A stretch of 44,609 nucleotides of DNA from Xanthobacteraceae bacterium (GCA_019241285.1 JAFAXD010000229.1:1-44609); one strand, 5' to 3'. Shown: positions 7,248 to 17,283, counted from the stretch's first letter. Program-made: numbers and translations. The notes: a model not told the origin generated them from the sequence alone.

Positions 7248-8714
7248 TCATTGATCCCCAGCCGGGGTGTCCAACGTGGCTCTCGGCTCGTCGCGCTTCG
7301 CGCCGACGACCCCGCCACCCATGACAGATGTGTTCAGATCAACGGTGGCAAGCCAGAATGCGCGCTGCGCGTCGATTGCCGCGAGATTGATGCTGATGCG
7401 CTGACGGGCTTCTACGAGCAGCGCGAACACGTCGATCAGCATGGCGTTGTAGCGGAGCAGCGTTTCGTCCGAGATGATCTTGCGCAACGGTAGGACCTCG
7501 CGCCGGTAGTGCATGGCGATATCGTAGCTCGACCGATAGGTCCGGTAAGCGTCGCGCGCTTCGGACCGAACCGTCACGGCACGATCGAGCAGGCGATTGA
7601 CGGAACGCATGTAATTGGCTTCGGCTTCGCGTAGGCGCACTTCACCGAAATCAAACAGCGGCACCTGCAATTGCATCGCAAATCCCGGCTCCCGCAACGT
7701 TTGTCCCAGCTGTTTGTCGATGATGGTTTTGTCTGCAGGGCCCGCGTCGAAAATGCTGATGAAGCGCGTCGCCTTGGTCAGGCCGTATGACCGGGCCAGC
7801 GCTTCAGTTTCCAAGCGCGAGATCTGCAGGTCGACGCGACGCCCGACCGCTTCAAGTTCAATGCCGGCGAGGTTCTTCGCATGCGCCGGGAGTGGTGGCA
7901 GCGACGTCGGAAGTTTGAATTTCAGGTCGTCGCCCCACAGCCCCATCAGGCGCACGAGTGCCTCGCGCTCGCTCGCGGCGACCTCGCGGGCTGTCGCAAG
8001 CTGAGCGGTGACCTCGGCGTAGAACGCCTGTTCCCGCGCCTGGTCGAGCTTGTTCATTGCGCCGGTCTCGCCGAGGCCATGCGCGAATTTGGCGGATGTC
8101 TCGGCGGCGGCCTGAGTCTGCATCAGATAATCGACGAATTCACGCGCGGCGACGGCGCGGTAATAGGCGCGCCGCGTTTGCGCGGCGATACGCAACGTGT
8201 CGTCCGCGGCGCGCAGCTGCGCTTGATGAAAGCGCGTCGTTGCAATCTCCGAGGCGGCGGGTAGCGCCGCCAGCGCGATCACGTCGATGACTAGCTGACG
8301 CTCGATCTCGGTTTCCACCGAGCCCGAGACCCGGAACAGTGAGAACGTCGGACTAGGCGGGAGACTGGCGCCGACCCGGTGCGCTTCAGCGATTGCGAGC
8401 TCGTTGTAGGATGCCTGCAGGCCGCGATTGTTCAGCAACGCAATCTGCACCGCCGCATTCGCAGTCAGTGGTTGGCCGAGCAGCCGGGCAACGACAGTGT
8501 GCGCTTCGTGTGCCTCTTCCGGGTTGCGGATTGCCGCGGCGTCCTTGCCGATGTCCTGGGCGGCAATGTCGGAGACGGCGTTCATGCCGCTGTCGGGCGA
8601 GAACCATGCGCAGCCGGACAGCAGGAGAGCCAACATCAGCAGTAAACAGGCCCGAAGCCGCGCCGAGCCAAGGCATACCTGAGCCAAAATATCCATGCAG
8701 GTGGGTGACCGCAT
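7248..8714 (-). CDS. TolC-family outer-membrane efflux lipoprotein
   Basis: A 488-residue protein. The start at 8714 is supported by AGGAA 6 nt upstream; the next Met (8696) has no such site. A hydrophobic stretch ends in the lipobox LLLSGC (Cys35), so the protein is probably lipid-anchored like CusC/OprM. The rest has two long alpha-helical coiled-coil repeats typical of outer-membrane channels (first half around AVQIALLNNRGLQASYNELA; second around FAMQLQVPLFDFGEVRLREA). No RND pump or adaptor gene is present nearby, so its inner-membrane partner must be elsewhere. Confidence 0.9.
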   Translation of the reverse strand: MRSPTCMDILAQVCLGSARLRACLLLMLALLLSGCAWFSPDSGMNAVSDIAAQDIGKDAAAIRNPEEAHEAHTVVARLLGQPLTANAAVQIALLNNRGLQASYNELAIAEAHRVGASLPPSPTFSLFRVSGSVETEIERQLVIDVIALAALPAASEIATTRFHQAQLRAADDTLRIAAQTRRAYYRAVAAREFVDYLMQTQAAAETSAKFAHGLGETGAMNKLDQAREQAFYAEVTAQLATAREVAASEREALVRLMGLWGDDLKFKLPTSLPPLPAHAKNLAGIELEAVGRRVDLQISRLETEALARSYGLTKATRFISIFDAGPADKTIIDKQLGQTLREPGFAMQLQVPLFDFGEVRLREAEANYMRSVNRLLDRAVTVRSEARDAYRTYRSSYDIAMHYRREVLPLRKIISDETLLRYNAMLIDVFALLVEARQRISINLAAIDAQRAFWLATVDLNTSVMGGGVVGAKRDEPRATLDTPAGDQ

Positions 8715-8722
8715 AGGGCTTC

Positions 8723-9010
8723 CTACGGTCGAAGCTTAGAGGTTGATGACTGATCGGCGCTCGGCTCGCCCGCCGCAGCGGGCGCCGTCGGGCGCAGGCT
8801 CGTGTACGGGCCAACTCCGGACCGGTAGTCGGTCCGCGGCGCATCACTGTTCGGATTGGCCGGGTCGCGACCCGCGAGTGGTGCCGGCAGCGGCGGCGCA
8901 CAGCCGGCCAGGCCCAGCACGATCGCAAGCGCGCGGCTGTACCGTTTGAGATGAGCGCTTGCACAGGCCGCTCGCGCAGCCATGCGAATAGCCCCAGACA
9001 GGGTTTGCAC
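8723..9010 (-). CDS. Small putative lipoprotein of the copper operon
   Basis: A 95-residue product. The GTG start at 9010 is chosen because GAGG lies 5 nt upstream. A hydrophobic stretch (ALAIVLGLAGC) ends in a lipobox-like Cys, followed by a short Pro-rich region with DPANPNSDAP and YRSGVGPYTSLRP. I recall similar short Pro-rich lipoproteins next to metal-efflux TolC genes, but no function is known to me. Its stop is 8 nt before the TolC-like start, so the two are co-transcribed. Confidence 0.72.
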   Translation of the reverse strand: MQTLSGAIRMAARAACASAHLKRYSRALAIVLGLAGCAPPLPAPLAGRDPANPNSDAPRTDYRSGVGPYTSLRPTAPAAAGEPSADQSSTSKLRP

Positions 9011-9073
9011 GACATCCTCGCTGTCGAAATTACAATGCGGGCGCGGCGGCGCTCAGCCGCAACGCACGCGGGT

Positions 9074-9508
9074 TCAAATCGACAGGCGGGCGATCGGTGG
9101 CTTGTAGAGGCGGTCTGGAGTGCGGTCCGCGAATTGGCGCGCGTGCTCGACAAACGTGCGAGCGCGCACTGAAACGGGAGCTGCCACCTCGGTCAGAACG
9201 GGCGGCAGAACATTCGTGAACGCCAGACCGCAGCACTGCACATCGGCTTTTTTGCTGTGGTCCGGGGGTGCCTGGCGTTCGGGTGCCATTGAATGCTGGT
9301 GCCCGACGTGGTCATGCACGGCCGTATGGGCGTGCGCCTGCATATGGACTGTCGCCGCGCCATGATCGTCCTCGATCAGGCAATGGACCGCGTGCGAGCC
9401 GTCGCCAAACGCGAATACAACGGTGGGCGCAAGGACGCACAGCGCATAGGCGGCCGCGAGCGTCGTCGCCCCCCACCGCCGCATGCGCCTGGTCAAAAGC
9501 CTCAGCAT
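9074..9508 (-). CDS. His-rich exported protein, first gene of the copper operon
   Basis: A 144-residue product with a hydrophobic N-terminal export signal (TTLAAAYALCVLAPTVVFA). The middle is strikingly rich in His, with runs such as HMQAHAHTAVHDHVGHQHS, and it carries CL and QCCGLAF. The composition fits metal binding or chaperoning in the periplasm; I recognise no defined family, although it resembles small secreted proteins (DUF2946-like) often placed at the head of copper operons. It is 63 nt upstream of the lipoprotein gene and likely begins the six-gene transcript. Confidence 0.7.
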   Translation of the reverse strand: MLRLLTRRMRRWGATTLAAAYALCVLAPTVVFAFGDGSHAVHCLIEDDHGAATVHMQAHAHTAVHDHVGHQHSMAPERQAPPDHSKKADVQCCGLAFTNVLPPVLTEVAAPVSVRARTFVEHARQFADRTPDRLYKPPIARLSI

Positions 9509-9517
9509 CCCAGCCGC

Positions 9518-9583
9518 ATGTTGGGCGGGGGGAGCCGAATCGTCAACCGGGCGCGGTGTCGCTTCATCACTGTGCGGAGTGAT
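9518..9583 (-). promoter_or_regulatory. Putative promoter and dyad upstream of the copper operon
   Basis: Read leftward, a TTGACG -35-like hexamer (9546-9541) is followed after 17 bp by CAACAT (9523-9518), a weak -10. Just upstream is an 18-bp dyad, ATCACT-N6-AGTGAT (9566-9583), with perfect 6-bp arms. The dyad does not resemble the CsoR-type site further right, so a different regulator may act here. Assignment is tentative. Confidence 0.35.
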
Positions 9584-9692
9584 CGCCCATCGAACGGTGC
9601 CTATCGCTGTCAGCGCCTTGAACGGGAGACGTGTCCGAGGTTACTAACGGGGTTTCGCAGAGCCGATGATTCTCGTCGCAGCGGAGGCGGCC

Positions 9693-10055
9693 ATGACACT
9701 TCCTTCCGAAGCCCAACGGCCGATGGTCTCGGACGAGACGCTCGTCCTCGTCGTGTACGTGCTCTACTGCGTCGGATATTTCACCGGTGTTTCGGCGCTG
9801 ATCGGCGTCATCATTGCGCACATGAAGGTCGGCGATGCCGACCCGGTGCTGCAGTCGCACTACCGGTTCCAGATCAGGACTTTCTGGATCGGATTTGTGT
9901 ACCTCGTGATCGGCACTCCGCTGTGTATGGTGCTCATTGGCATCCCGCTTCTGGCCTGGTGGTTCGTGTGGTCGCTGATCCGCATCATTAAAGGCATCAT
10001 GTTGCTCAACGAGCGCAAACCGATCGCCAATCCGGGATCCTGGCTGTTCGGGTAG
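9693..10055 (+). CDS. Small integral membrane protein, DUF4870-like
   Basis: A 120-residue protein with about three hydrophobic helices: LVLVVYVLYCVGYFTG, TFWIGFVYLVIGTPLCMVL and LLAWWFVWSLIRIIKG, separated by a loop containing DADPVLQSHYRFQIRTFW. This layout matches DUF4870/YtxH-neighbour membrane proteins of unknown role. The start at 9693 is chosen for GGAGG 6-7 nt upstream rather than the earlier ATG at 9666. It is the only rightward gene between the two leftward copper units, and its stop abuts the methyltransferase stop without a gap. Confidence 0.75.
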   Translation: MTLPSEAQRPMVSDETLVLVVYVLYCVGYFTGVSALIGVIIAHMKVGDADPVLQSHYRFQIRTFWIGFVYLVIGTPLCMVLIGIPLLAWWFVWSLIRIIKGIMLLNERKPIANPGSWLFG

Positions 10056-10666
10056 TCAGCACCGCGCCGTCATCAGCTTGATGAGATCGCCGACCACAAA
10101 ACGCGTTTCCACCAGGTGCAATCCCGCCGCCGGGATATACTGCTCAGTATGGCGATCGAAGCTCGCCCCATAGGCCCAGTGCACCCAGGGTTCCCATAGT
10201 TTGGTGATTGCGCGCCGAAACGGGTCCGCTGGACGCGTGTACTCCAGTAATCTGAGGATCCCTCCCGGCTTGAGTACGCGTTTGATCTCGGCCAGCGCCG
10301 TTGTTTGTAGCTCGTCCGGCAGCACGCAGAACAGAAATGTCGCGACCGCGTTATCGAAATGCGCATCCGGAAAGTCGAGATGCGTCACGTCCATCTCGCG
10401 TAATTCGACCGCGGCCCGCGCTTGGCTCATGCGCTGCCGTGCCTGCGCCAGCATCGCCGGACTGACATCGATCCCGACGACATTCGCGCCGGCTGGATAG
10501 AACTGAAAATTCCGTCCGGTGCCGACCCCGGCGTCAAGAATGCGTCCACTCATACCCTCAAACAGCAGCGGCCGCAGCTTGCGGTAGCGTCCGTATTCGA
10601 ACGGCAGATCGAGGAGATCGTAGAGCGGCGCGATGCGCTGATAGCGTTGCCGGGTCGAAAGCTCAT

Positions 10667-10670
<4 letters not shown>
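10056..10670 (-). CDS. Class I SAM-dependent methyltransferase co-transcribed with copA
   Basis: A 204-residue cytosolic enzyme with a Rossmann-type methyltransferase fold: motif [12 protein letters not shown], motif [12 protein letters not shown], then [10 protein letters not shown] and [15 protein letters not shown], and post-motif [15 protein letters not shown]. It resembles UbiE/phospholipid N-methyltransferase-like enzymes; the substrate is unknown. Its start overlaps the copA stop by 4 bp (ATGA), so it is translationally coupled to the copper ATPase. The role may be copper-stress related, for example lipid or thiol methylation, but this is inference. Confidence 0.9.
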
Positions 10671-13018
<2,348 letters not shown>

Positions 13019-13029
13019 CTGCGAACTCC

Positions 13030-13081
13030 TTGCAACCCATACCCCGTAGGGGTATATAACGGCGATGAAGCGCGAGATCAA
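13030..13081. promoter_or_regulatory. Divergent copA/csoR promoter with CsoR-type operator
   Basis: A perfect dyad, ATACCCC-N3-GGGGTAT (13039-13055), has the GC-centred, AT-flanked form typical of CsoR/FrmR-family sites. Rightward, TTGCAA (13030-13035) and TATATA (13053-13058) are 17 bp apart. Leftward, TTGATC (13081-13076, inside csoR) is 17 bp from the same self-complementary TATATA. Both promoters would share one -10 that the operator overlaps. The rightward start site would fall on the csoR ATG, and csoR has no ribosome-binding site, so its transcript may be leaderless. Confidence 0.7.
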
Positions 13082-13340
13082 GCAAGCCTGCCTCAAGCGC
13101 CTGCAGCGCATCGAAGGCCAAGTCCGCGGCCTCACCCGCATGGTGGACGAGGATCGCTACTGCATCGACGTGGTCACGCAGATTTCCGCCGTGCGGGCGG
13201 CGCTGCGCCGCCTGGAAGAGGAAGTGCTGCGCGACCACGTCGCGCACTGCATCGAGCATGCGATCGCGAGCGGCGACAAGGCCGACCAGCGTCGCAAGGT
13301 CGCCGAGTTGATGGATGTGATCGGCCGGGCTGATCGGTAG
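13065..13340 (+). CDS. csoR: CsoR-family copper-sensing transcriptional repressor
   Basis: A 91-residue all-helical DUF156 protein. The Cu(I) ligands of CsoR are all present with the right spacing: Cys33 (RYCIDV), His58 and Cys62 (DHVAHC), matching the C-H-C triad and not the Ni/Co or formaldehyde-sensing variants. Cu(I) binding releases the repressor from GC-rich dyads. It is divergent from copA over a 46-bp gap carrying such a dyad, so it very likely represses both. No Shine-Dalgarno precedes the ATG. It is convergent with the HIT gene, 2 nt away. Confidence 0.94.
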   Translation: MKREIKQACLKRLQRIEGQVRGLTRMVDEDRYCIDVVTQISAVRAALRRLEEEVLRDHVAHCIEHAIASGDKADQRRKVAELMDVIGRADR

Positions 13341-13342
13341 AG

Positions 13343-13768
13343 TTATCCGCGCAGTGCCGCGGAGAGCTTGAGGGCTTGATCGGAGAGGACCGAGGTCTCT
13401 TCCTTGAAAGTCGCCGGTGGCTTCATCGCCACGCCGTCCTTGCGCGGAATAACGTGGAAATGCAGGTGGAACACCACCTGGCCGCCTGCCGCCTCGTTGA
13501 ATTGCTGCAGCGTGATCCCGTCGGCATCGAAAACCCTCGTCGCCGCGACCGCGATCTTCTGCACGACCTGGATCACATGGGCGAGGTCCGCGGCCGGCAC
13601 ATCGAGCAGATTGCGGGCCGGAGCCTTGGGAATGATCAACGTATGCCCGGGCGCGCGCGGCATGATGTCGAGGAACGCAAAGGCGCGCTCGTCCTCGTAG
13701 ACCTTGTGGCACGGGAGCTCGCCGCGCAGGATCTTGGCGAACACGTTATTGGGATCATAGCTCGGCAT
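13343..13768 (-). CDS. HIT-family nucleotide hydrolase/transferase
   Basis: A 141-residue cytosolic protein of the histidine triad superfamily. The catalytic triad HLHFHVIP lies at residues 101-108 with His101, 103 and 105; the early region has the usual NVFAKILRGELPCHKVYEDE and GHTLIIPK. HIT proteins hydrolyse or transfer nucleoside phosphoramidates and dinucleotides. GAGGAG lies 8 nt before the ATG. The C-terminal 30 residues lack family motifs. It starts the housekeeping block that continues with GNAT, RidA and eipB. Confidence 0.93.
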   Translation of the reverse strand: MPSYDPNNVFAKILRGELPCHKVYEDERAFAFLDIMPRAPGHTLIIPKAPARNLLDVPAADLAHVIQVVQKIAVAATRVFDADGITLQQFNEAAGGQVVFHLHFHVIPRKDGVAMKPPATFKEETSVLSDQALKLSAALRG

Positions 13769-13802
13769 TGGGTGGCTCCTCGCTTGTCTTGATGCATCGT
13801 GA

Positions 13803-13833
13803 TTGACATCATGATGCCTGAATCATAGCATCA
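13803..13833 (+). promoter_or_regulatory. vapBC promoter with internal operator dyad
   Basis: TTGACA (13803-13808) is 17 bp from TAGCAT (13826-13831). Between and across the -10 lies an inverted repeat TGATGC-N10-GCATCA (13812-13833), the kind of site autoregulatory VapB or VapBC binds. The predicted start, 7 nt after the -10, coincides with the vapB ATG at 13838, and there is no ribosome-binding site, so the message may be leaderless. Confidence 0.6.
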
Positions 13834-13837
13834 AAGC

Positions 13838-14086
13838 ATGCGTACAACACTCACCCTTGATGACGATGTGGCGACCAAGCTCAAAGCCGAATCGCGACGG
13901 GTGGGCCGGCCATTTCGGGAGGTCGTGAACGACACCTTGCGTCGCGGCTTGGCGACTAAACGCGTGACAGGTCAGCGGCGGCCTTTCAAGATAAAGGCGC
14001 GCGATCTCGGTGATCTCAGGCCAGGGCTTTCGCTGGACAACGTTGCAGAGCTGATTGAACAAATAGAAGGCCCTTTGCACCGGTGA
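13838..14086 (+). CDS. vapB: VapB-type antitoxin
   Basis: An 82-residue protein opening with MRTTLTLDDDVATKLKAE and FREVVNDTLRRGL, the ribbon-helix-helix pattern of the VapB/DUF2191 antitoxins. The C-terminal half (PFKIKARDLGDLRPGL, then LDNVAELIEQIEG) is the usual toxin-binding tail. It overlaps the toxin gene by 4 bp (GTGA). It should neutralise VapC and autorepress the operon through the upstream dyad. Confidence 0.9.
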   Translation: MRTTLTLDDDVATKLKAESRRVGRPFREVVNDTLRRGLATKRVTGQRRPFKIKARDLGDLRPGLSLDNVAELIEQIEGPLHR

Positions 14087-14520
14087 TCCTCGTTGACGCA
14101 AACTTGCTCCTCTACGCCTATCATCCCAGAGCAGAGCAGCACGACCCAAGCCGGGCTTGGCTCGAAGATGCCCTCACGGGGCAAGACCTGGTGCGCTTTG
14201 CTTGGCTCACATTGTGGGCCTTTCTGCGCATTGCAACTCACCCCCGAGTGTTCGCCCGCCCGCTCTCGACCGCCGAGGCTGAAGCCGCGATCTCGTCCTG
14301 GCTTGCTCAGCCTGTGGCCGGAATTTTGGACCCGGGCGAGCGCCACTGGGAAATTCTCTGCGGTCTTGTTCGCGAAGGCCAAGCCGCCGGCCCGCTCGTT
14401 ATGGATGCTGTCATCGCTTCCATAGCTATCGAGCATGGGGCTACAGTCTACACGGCGGACAGGGACTTTTCTCGTTTCCCTGGGCTTAGGTGGATCAACC
14501 CGCTCGCGTCGAAGAGCTGA
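14083..14520 (+). CDS. vapC: VapC-type PIN-domain toxin ribonuclease
   Basis: A 145-residue PIN protein starting at a GTG that overlaps the vapB stop. Acidic metal-binding positions are visible: Asp5 (LVDANLLLYAY), Asp in VMDAVIASIAIEHG and Asp in TADRDFSRFPGL. The central LWAFLRIATHPRVF and PLS segment is typical of one VapC subfamily. VapC toxins are endoribonucleases, often against tRNA or rRNA; the target here is unknown. Its stop lies 16 nt from the convergent GNAT stop. The pair interrupts the HIT-GNAT housekeeping block. Confidence 0.92.
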   Translation: MILVDANLLLYAYHPRAEQHDPSRAWLEDALTGQDLVRFAWLTLWAFLRIATHPRVFARPLSTAEAEAAISSWLAQPVAGILDPGERHWEILCGLVREGQAAGPLVMDAVIASIAIEHGATVYTADRDFSRFPGLRWINPLASKS

Positions 14521-14535
14521 TTTACGGAACGTCCT

Positions 14536-15837
14536 TCAAATCGTCTCCTGTTCCTCTTCCTCGGCGAGGTTCTTGCGGAACGGGGACATTTCGCCGAGCT
14601 CTTCGCCGGCAGCTTCCACATAGGCGCGCTCGCGCACCAGGTAATCCGCAATGGCGCGGCGCAAGGCCGGGTCGGCGATGTAATGAGCCGAATAGGTGGT
14701 TTGCGGCAGGTAGCCGCGCGCGAGCTTGTGTTCGCCCTGGGCGCCGGCCTCGACGCGCTTGAGCCCGTGGGTGATCGCATACTCGATCGCTTGGTAGTAG
14801 CAGACTTCGAAATGCAGGAACGGGTGGTGCTCGATGGCGCCCCAGTGGCGGCCGAACAGGGTATCGGAGCCGATGAAGTTGATGGCGCCGGCGATATAGC
14901 GGCCCGCGCGCTTCGCCATGACCAGGAGGACACGGTCGGCCATGCTATGGCCGATCAGGGAATAGAACCGGCGGGTCAGGTAAGGGCGGCCCCACTTGCG
15001 GGATCCGGTCTCCATATAGAACGCGAAAAATGCATCCCAGGCCGCCTCGGTAATATCGGAGCCGGTGAGCCGGACGATCTCGATGCCGTTTGTCACCGCG
15101 TCGCGGCGTTCGCGCCGGATCACCTTGCGCTTGCGCGCCGACAGCTTTTCGAGAAAGGCCTCGAAGCTCGCATAGCCGCCATTCTCCCAATGAAATTGCT
15201 GATCGGTGCGCTGCAGGTAGCCGCGCGCTGCCAACAGGTCCCATTCGGCCCTCGGCATGAAGGTGATGTGCACCGAAGAGGCACGGTGCGCTTGGCAGAC
15301 CTCCACCAAGCCCTGCCCGAGCGCGGCCCGCAATTGGTCTTCCCGGGGCCCCGGCGGTACCAGCAGGCGAGGGCCTGTCGCCGGCGTGAACGGCACCGAG
15401 ACCTGGAGCTTGGGATAATAGCTGCCGCCAGCGCGCTCGTACGCATCGGCCCAACCGCGATCGAACACGTATTCGCCGCGCGAATGCGATTTGAGATAAC
15501 AGGGCACCACCCCGACGACCTCGCCGTCGCGTTCGGCAACGAGATGCTGGGGCATCCATCCGGTTTTTGCCGTGGCCGAGCCCGACGCCTCCAGCGCCAG
15601 CAGAAAAGCGTGAGAAATGAATGGATTATAGACTGCGCTTGATATGTTGACGGAAGTGTCGTGAGGCGGCTCGCAAGCCAGTTTATCTAACTGGTCTAAT
15701 TCTATTGATTTTCCAGCTAAATTGCTTGCAAGGCTCAGTCCGGTCCTGGCCGCGCTCGGGTTGGCGCAGGCGTCCCAGTCCGCGGCCGGAATATCGGCTA
15801 TTCCCTTCAGGATGCGGATGCGCAGTTCGTCCGTCAT
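14536..15837 (-). CDS. GNAT/FemAB-like N-acyltransferase (PF04339, COG3146)
   Basis: A 433-residue protein of the DUF482 group related to peptidoglycan-modifying acyltransferases. Family blocks include YNPFISHAFL, WMPQHLVAE, GVVPCYLK, FTPATGPRLLV, FHWENGGYASFEAFL, KRKVIRRERR and the C-terminal GRHWG, FLHFEVCYYQAIEYAI, GAQGEHKLARGY. The start overlaps the RidA stop by 4 bp. Residues about 28-68, between DACANPS and YNPF, look like an extra stretch with AT-rich DNA (see findings). The C-terminus is Glu-rich. The substrate is unknown. Confidence 0.87.
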   Translation of the reverse strand: MTDELRIRILKGIADIPAADWDACANPSAARTGLSLASNLAGKSIELDQLDKLACEPPHDTSVNISSAVYNPFISHAFLLALEASGSATAKTGWMPQHLVAERDGEVVGVVPCYLKSHSRGEYVFDRGWADAYERAGGSYYPKLQVSVPFTPATGPRLLVPPGPREDQLRAALGQGLVEVCQAHRASSVHITFMPRAEWDLLAARGYLQRTDQQFHWENGGYASFEAFLEKLSARKRKVIRRERRDAVTNGIEIVRLTGSDITEAAWDAFFAFYMETGSRKWGRPYLTRRFYSLIGHSMADRVLLVMAKRAGRYIAGAINFIGSDTLFGRHWGAIEHHPFLHFEVCYYQAIEYAITHGLKRVEAGAQGEHKLARGYLPQTTYSAHYIADPALRRAIADYLVRERAYVEAAGEELGEMSPFRKNLAEEEEQETI

Positions 15838-16301
15838 GCCACCTCGAACAGACCCTCGACCTCGACGGCTGCGTCGAGCGGCAGGACGGCAACGCCGATC
15901 GTCGTGCGCGCGTGCCGGCCCTTGTCACCGAATACCGTGACCATCAGGTCGGAGGCTCCGTTCATGACCTTCGGACCGTCCAGGAACGACGGTGCCGAGC
16001 TGATGAAGCCGCCCAGGCGAACGACGCGGACCACCCGGTCGAGGTCGCCGACTGCGGCCTTGATCTGGGCGAGCAGGTTGACCGCACAGGCTCGCGCCGC
16101 CTTTTGCCCGTCCTCAATGGACACCTCCGCGCCGAGCTTGCCTTTGGCCACGAGCTTGCCGTCGGCACCGAGACAGAGCTGACCGGACACAAACAACAGA
16201 TCGCTGGTGCGGACAAAGCCCACATAATTGGCAATCGGCGCCGCCAATGCGGGCAGCGTCAGCCCAAGTTCCGTCAACTTGCTCTCAATCATTCCAGCCA
16301 T
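15834..16301 (-). CDS. RidA-family protein (YjgF/UK114 group)
   Basis: A 155-residue cytosolic protein with the RidA pattern: YVGFVRTSDLLFVSGQL, QKAARACAVNLLAQIKAAVG and LDRVVRVVRLGGFISSAPSF. RidA proteins deaminate reactive enamine/imine intermediates. The usual catalytic Arg of true RidA (in the VRVAR region before the C-terminal GHx) is not in the archetypal context, and the C-terminal part (HARTTIGVAVLPLDAAVEVEG) fits the Rid6/7-like or YjgF-other groups. GGAGAG lies 5 nt before the ATG at 16301; the longer frame lacks one. Coupled to the GNAT gene. Confidence 0.88.
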   Translation of the reverse strand: MAGMIESKLTELGLTLPALAAPIANYVGFVRTSDLLFVSGQLCLGADGKLVAKGKLGAEVSIEDGQKAARACAVNLLAQIKAAVGDLDRVVRVVRLGGFISSAPSFLDGPKVMNGASDLMVTVFGDKGRHARTTIGVAVLPLDAAVEVEGLFEVA

Positions 16302-16437
16302 AGGTCTCTCCGCGTTGCGCGAGGCGTAATGTCCACCAACCACGCGCAAACGCGCAAGCGGTGCTGCGGTTGCGACCAAAGGTCGCCCGCTTTATGAATC
16401 AGCCACGTTTTTGGTGGCCACGTTTGATGGAGGTTTG

Positions 16438-17283
16438 ATGACGCGCGCTCTTGGTTTTTGTGCGGCGATCGTTTCCGCGGTGGCTATTCCCGCGCTGATG
16501 GATGTTCCAATCGCGCAGGCAGGAACCGTCGTCCTTGCGCCGCACCGCGCCGTCTATGACCTCAAATTGCTGCGCACCCCAGGCAAGCGTCAGATTGAAT
16601 CGGTCCGCGGACGTATCCTCTACGATTTTTCCGGCAGCCCTTGCGAAGGCTACATCCTGCAGTTCCGGCAGGTGTCGGAACTGGATTCCGGCGAAGGCAA
16701 GGTCGCGCTCAGCGATCTACGCGCCAACACATGGGAAGAGGGGGATGCGAAGAGCTTCCGCTTCAACTCGACCAATTATCTCAACGAGAAGGCGGTCGAG
16801 TCCGCCGACGGGAACGCCAATCGAGATGGGCAAGGCGTGACGGTCAAACTCGCCAAGCCCGATGCGAAGACGCTCAACCTCAGCCCCAACACTGTGTTCC
16901 CGACCGAACACATGCGGCGGATTATCGAGGCGGCGCAGGCTGGCAAGACCATTCTGGAATTCCCGGTCTATGATGGCTCCGAGAATGGCCAGAAGGTTTT
17001 CGATACACTTACAGTCATCGGGCGTCCGATCCCGCCGGACGAGAAGAAGCCGACCGATGCCGCTGCCGGGATGGCCGAGCTCGCCAACATGACCCGTTGG
17101 CCGGTCACGATCAGCTATTTTGACCGCACCACGCCGGGCGGGGAGCAGACTCCGGTCTATGCGATCGGGTTCGAAATGTTCGAGAACGGCATCTCCCGGG
17201 CGCTCAACCTCGACTATGGCGATTTCGTCGTCGGCGGGGAGATGAAAGAGCTGGAACTCAAGGAAACCAAGGCCTGTAACTAG
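16438..17283 (+). CDS. eipB: Cell envelope integrity protein EipB (DUF1849)
   Basis: A 281-residue periplasmic protein. The start at 16438 follows GGAGG by 5 nt; the signal peptide ends near AQAG. The DUF1849 features are present: [12 protein letters not shown], then [18 protein letters not shown] and a beta-spiral body with SYFD and [14 protein letters not shown]. Two Cys, at 69 and 280 (next to last residue), match the conserved disulfide of Brucella EipB at nearly the same positions. EipB is required for envelope integrity in alphaproteobacteria. Its stop overlaps the convergent dinB stop by 4 bp. Confidence 0.93.
   Translation: MTRALGFCAAIVSAVAIPALMDVPIAQAGTVVLAPHRAVYDLKLLRTPGKRQIESVRGRILYDFSGSPCEGYILQFRQVSELDSGEGKVALSDLRANTWEEGDAKSFRFNSTNYLNEKAVESADGNANRDGQGVTVKLAKPDAKTLNLSPNTVFPTEHMRRIIEAAQAGKTILEFPVYDGSENGQKVFDTLTVIGRPIPPDEKKPTDAAAGMAELANMTRWPVTISYFDRTTPGGEQTPVYAIGFEMFENGISRALNLDYGDFVVGGEMKELELKETKACN

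Noticed and set aside
7319-7493. Frameshift or gene between the oxidase and TolC-like genes
   Set aside because: The longer upstream frame of the oxidase overlaps the TolC-like gene only because its true Met is at 7225; both genes are intact.
14683-15642. 319-codon rightward frame opposite the GNAT gene
   Set aside because: Antisense shadow of a recognised family; no ribosome-binding site or motif.
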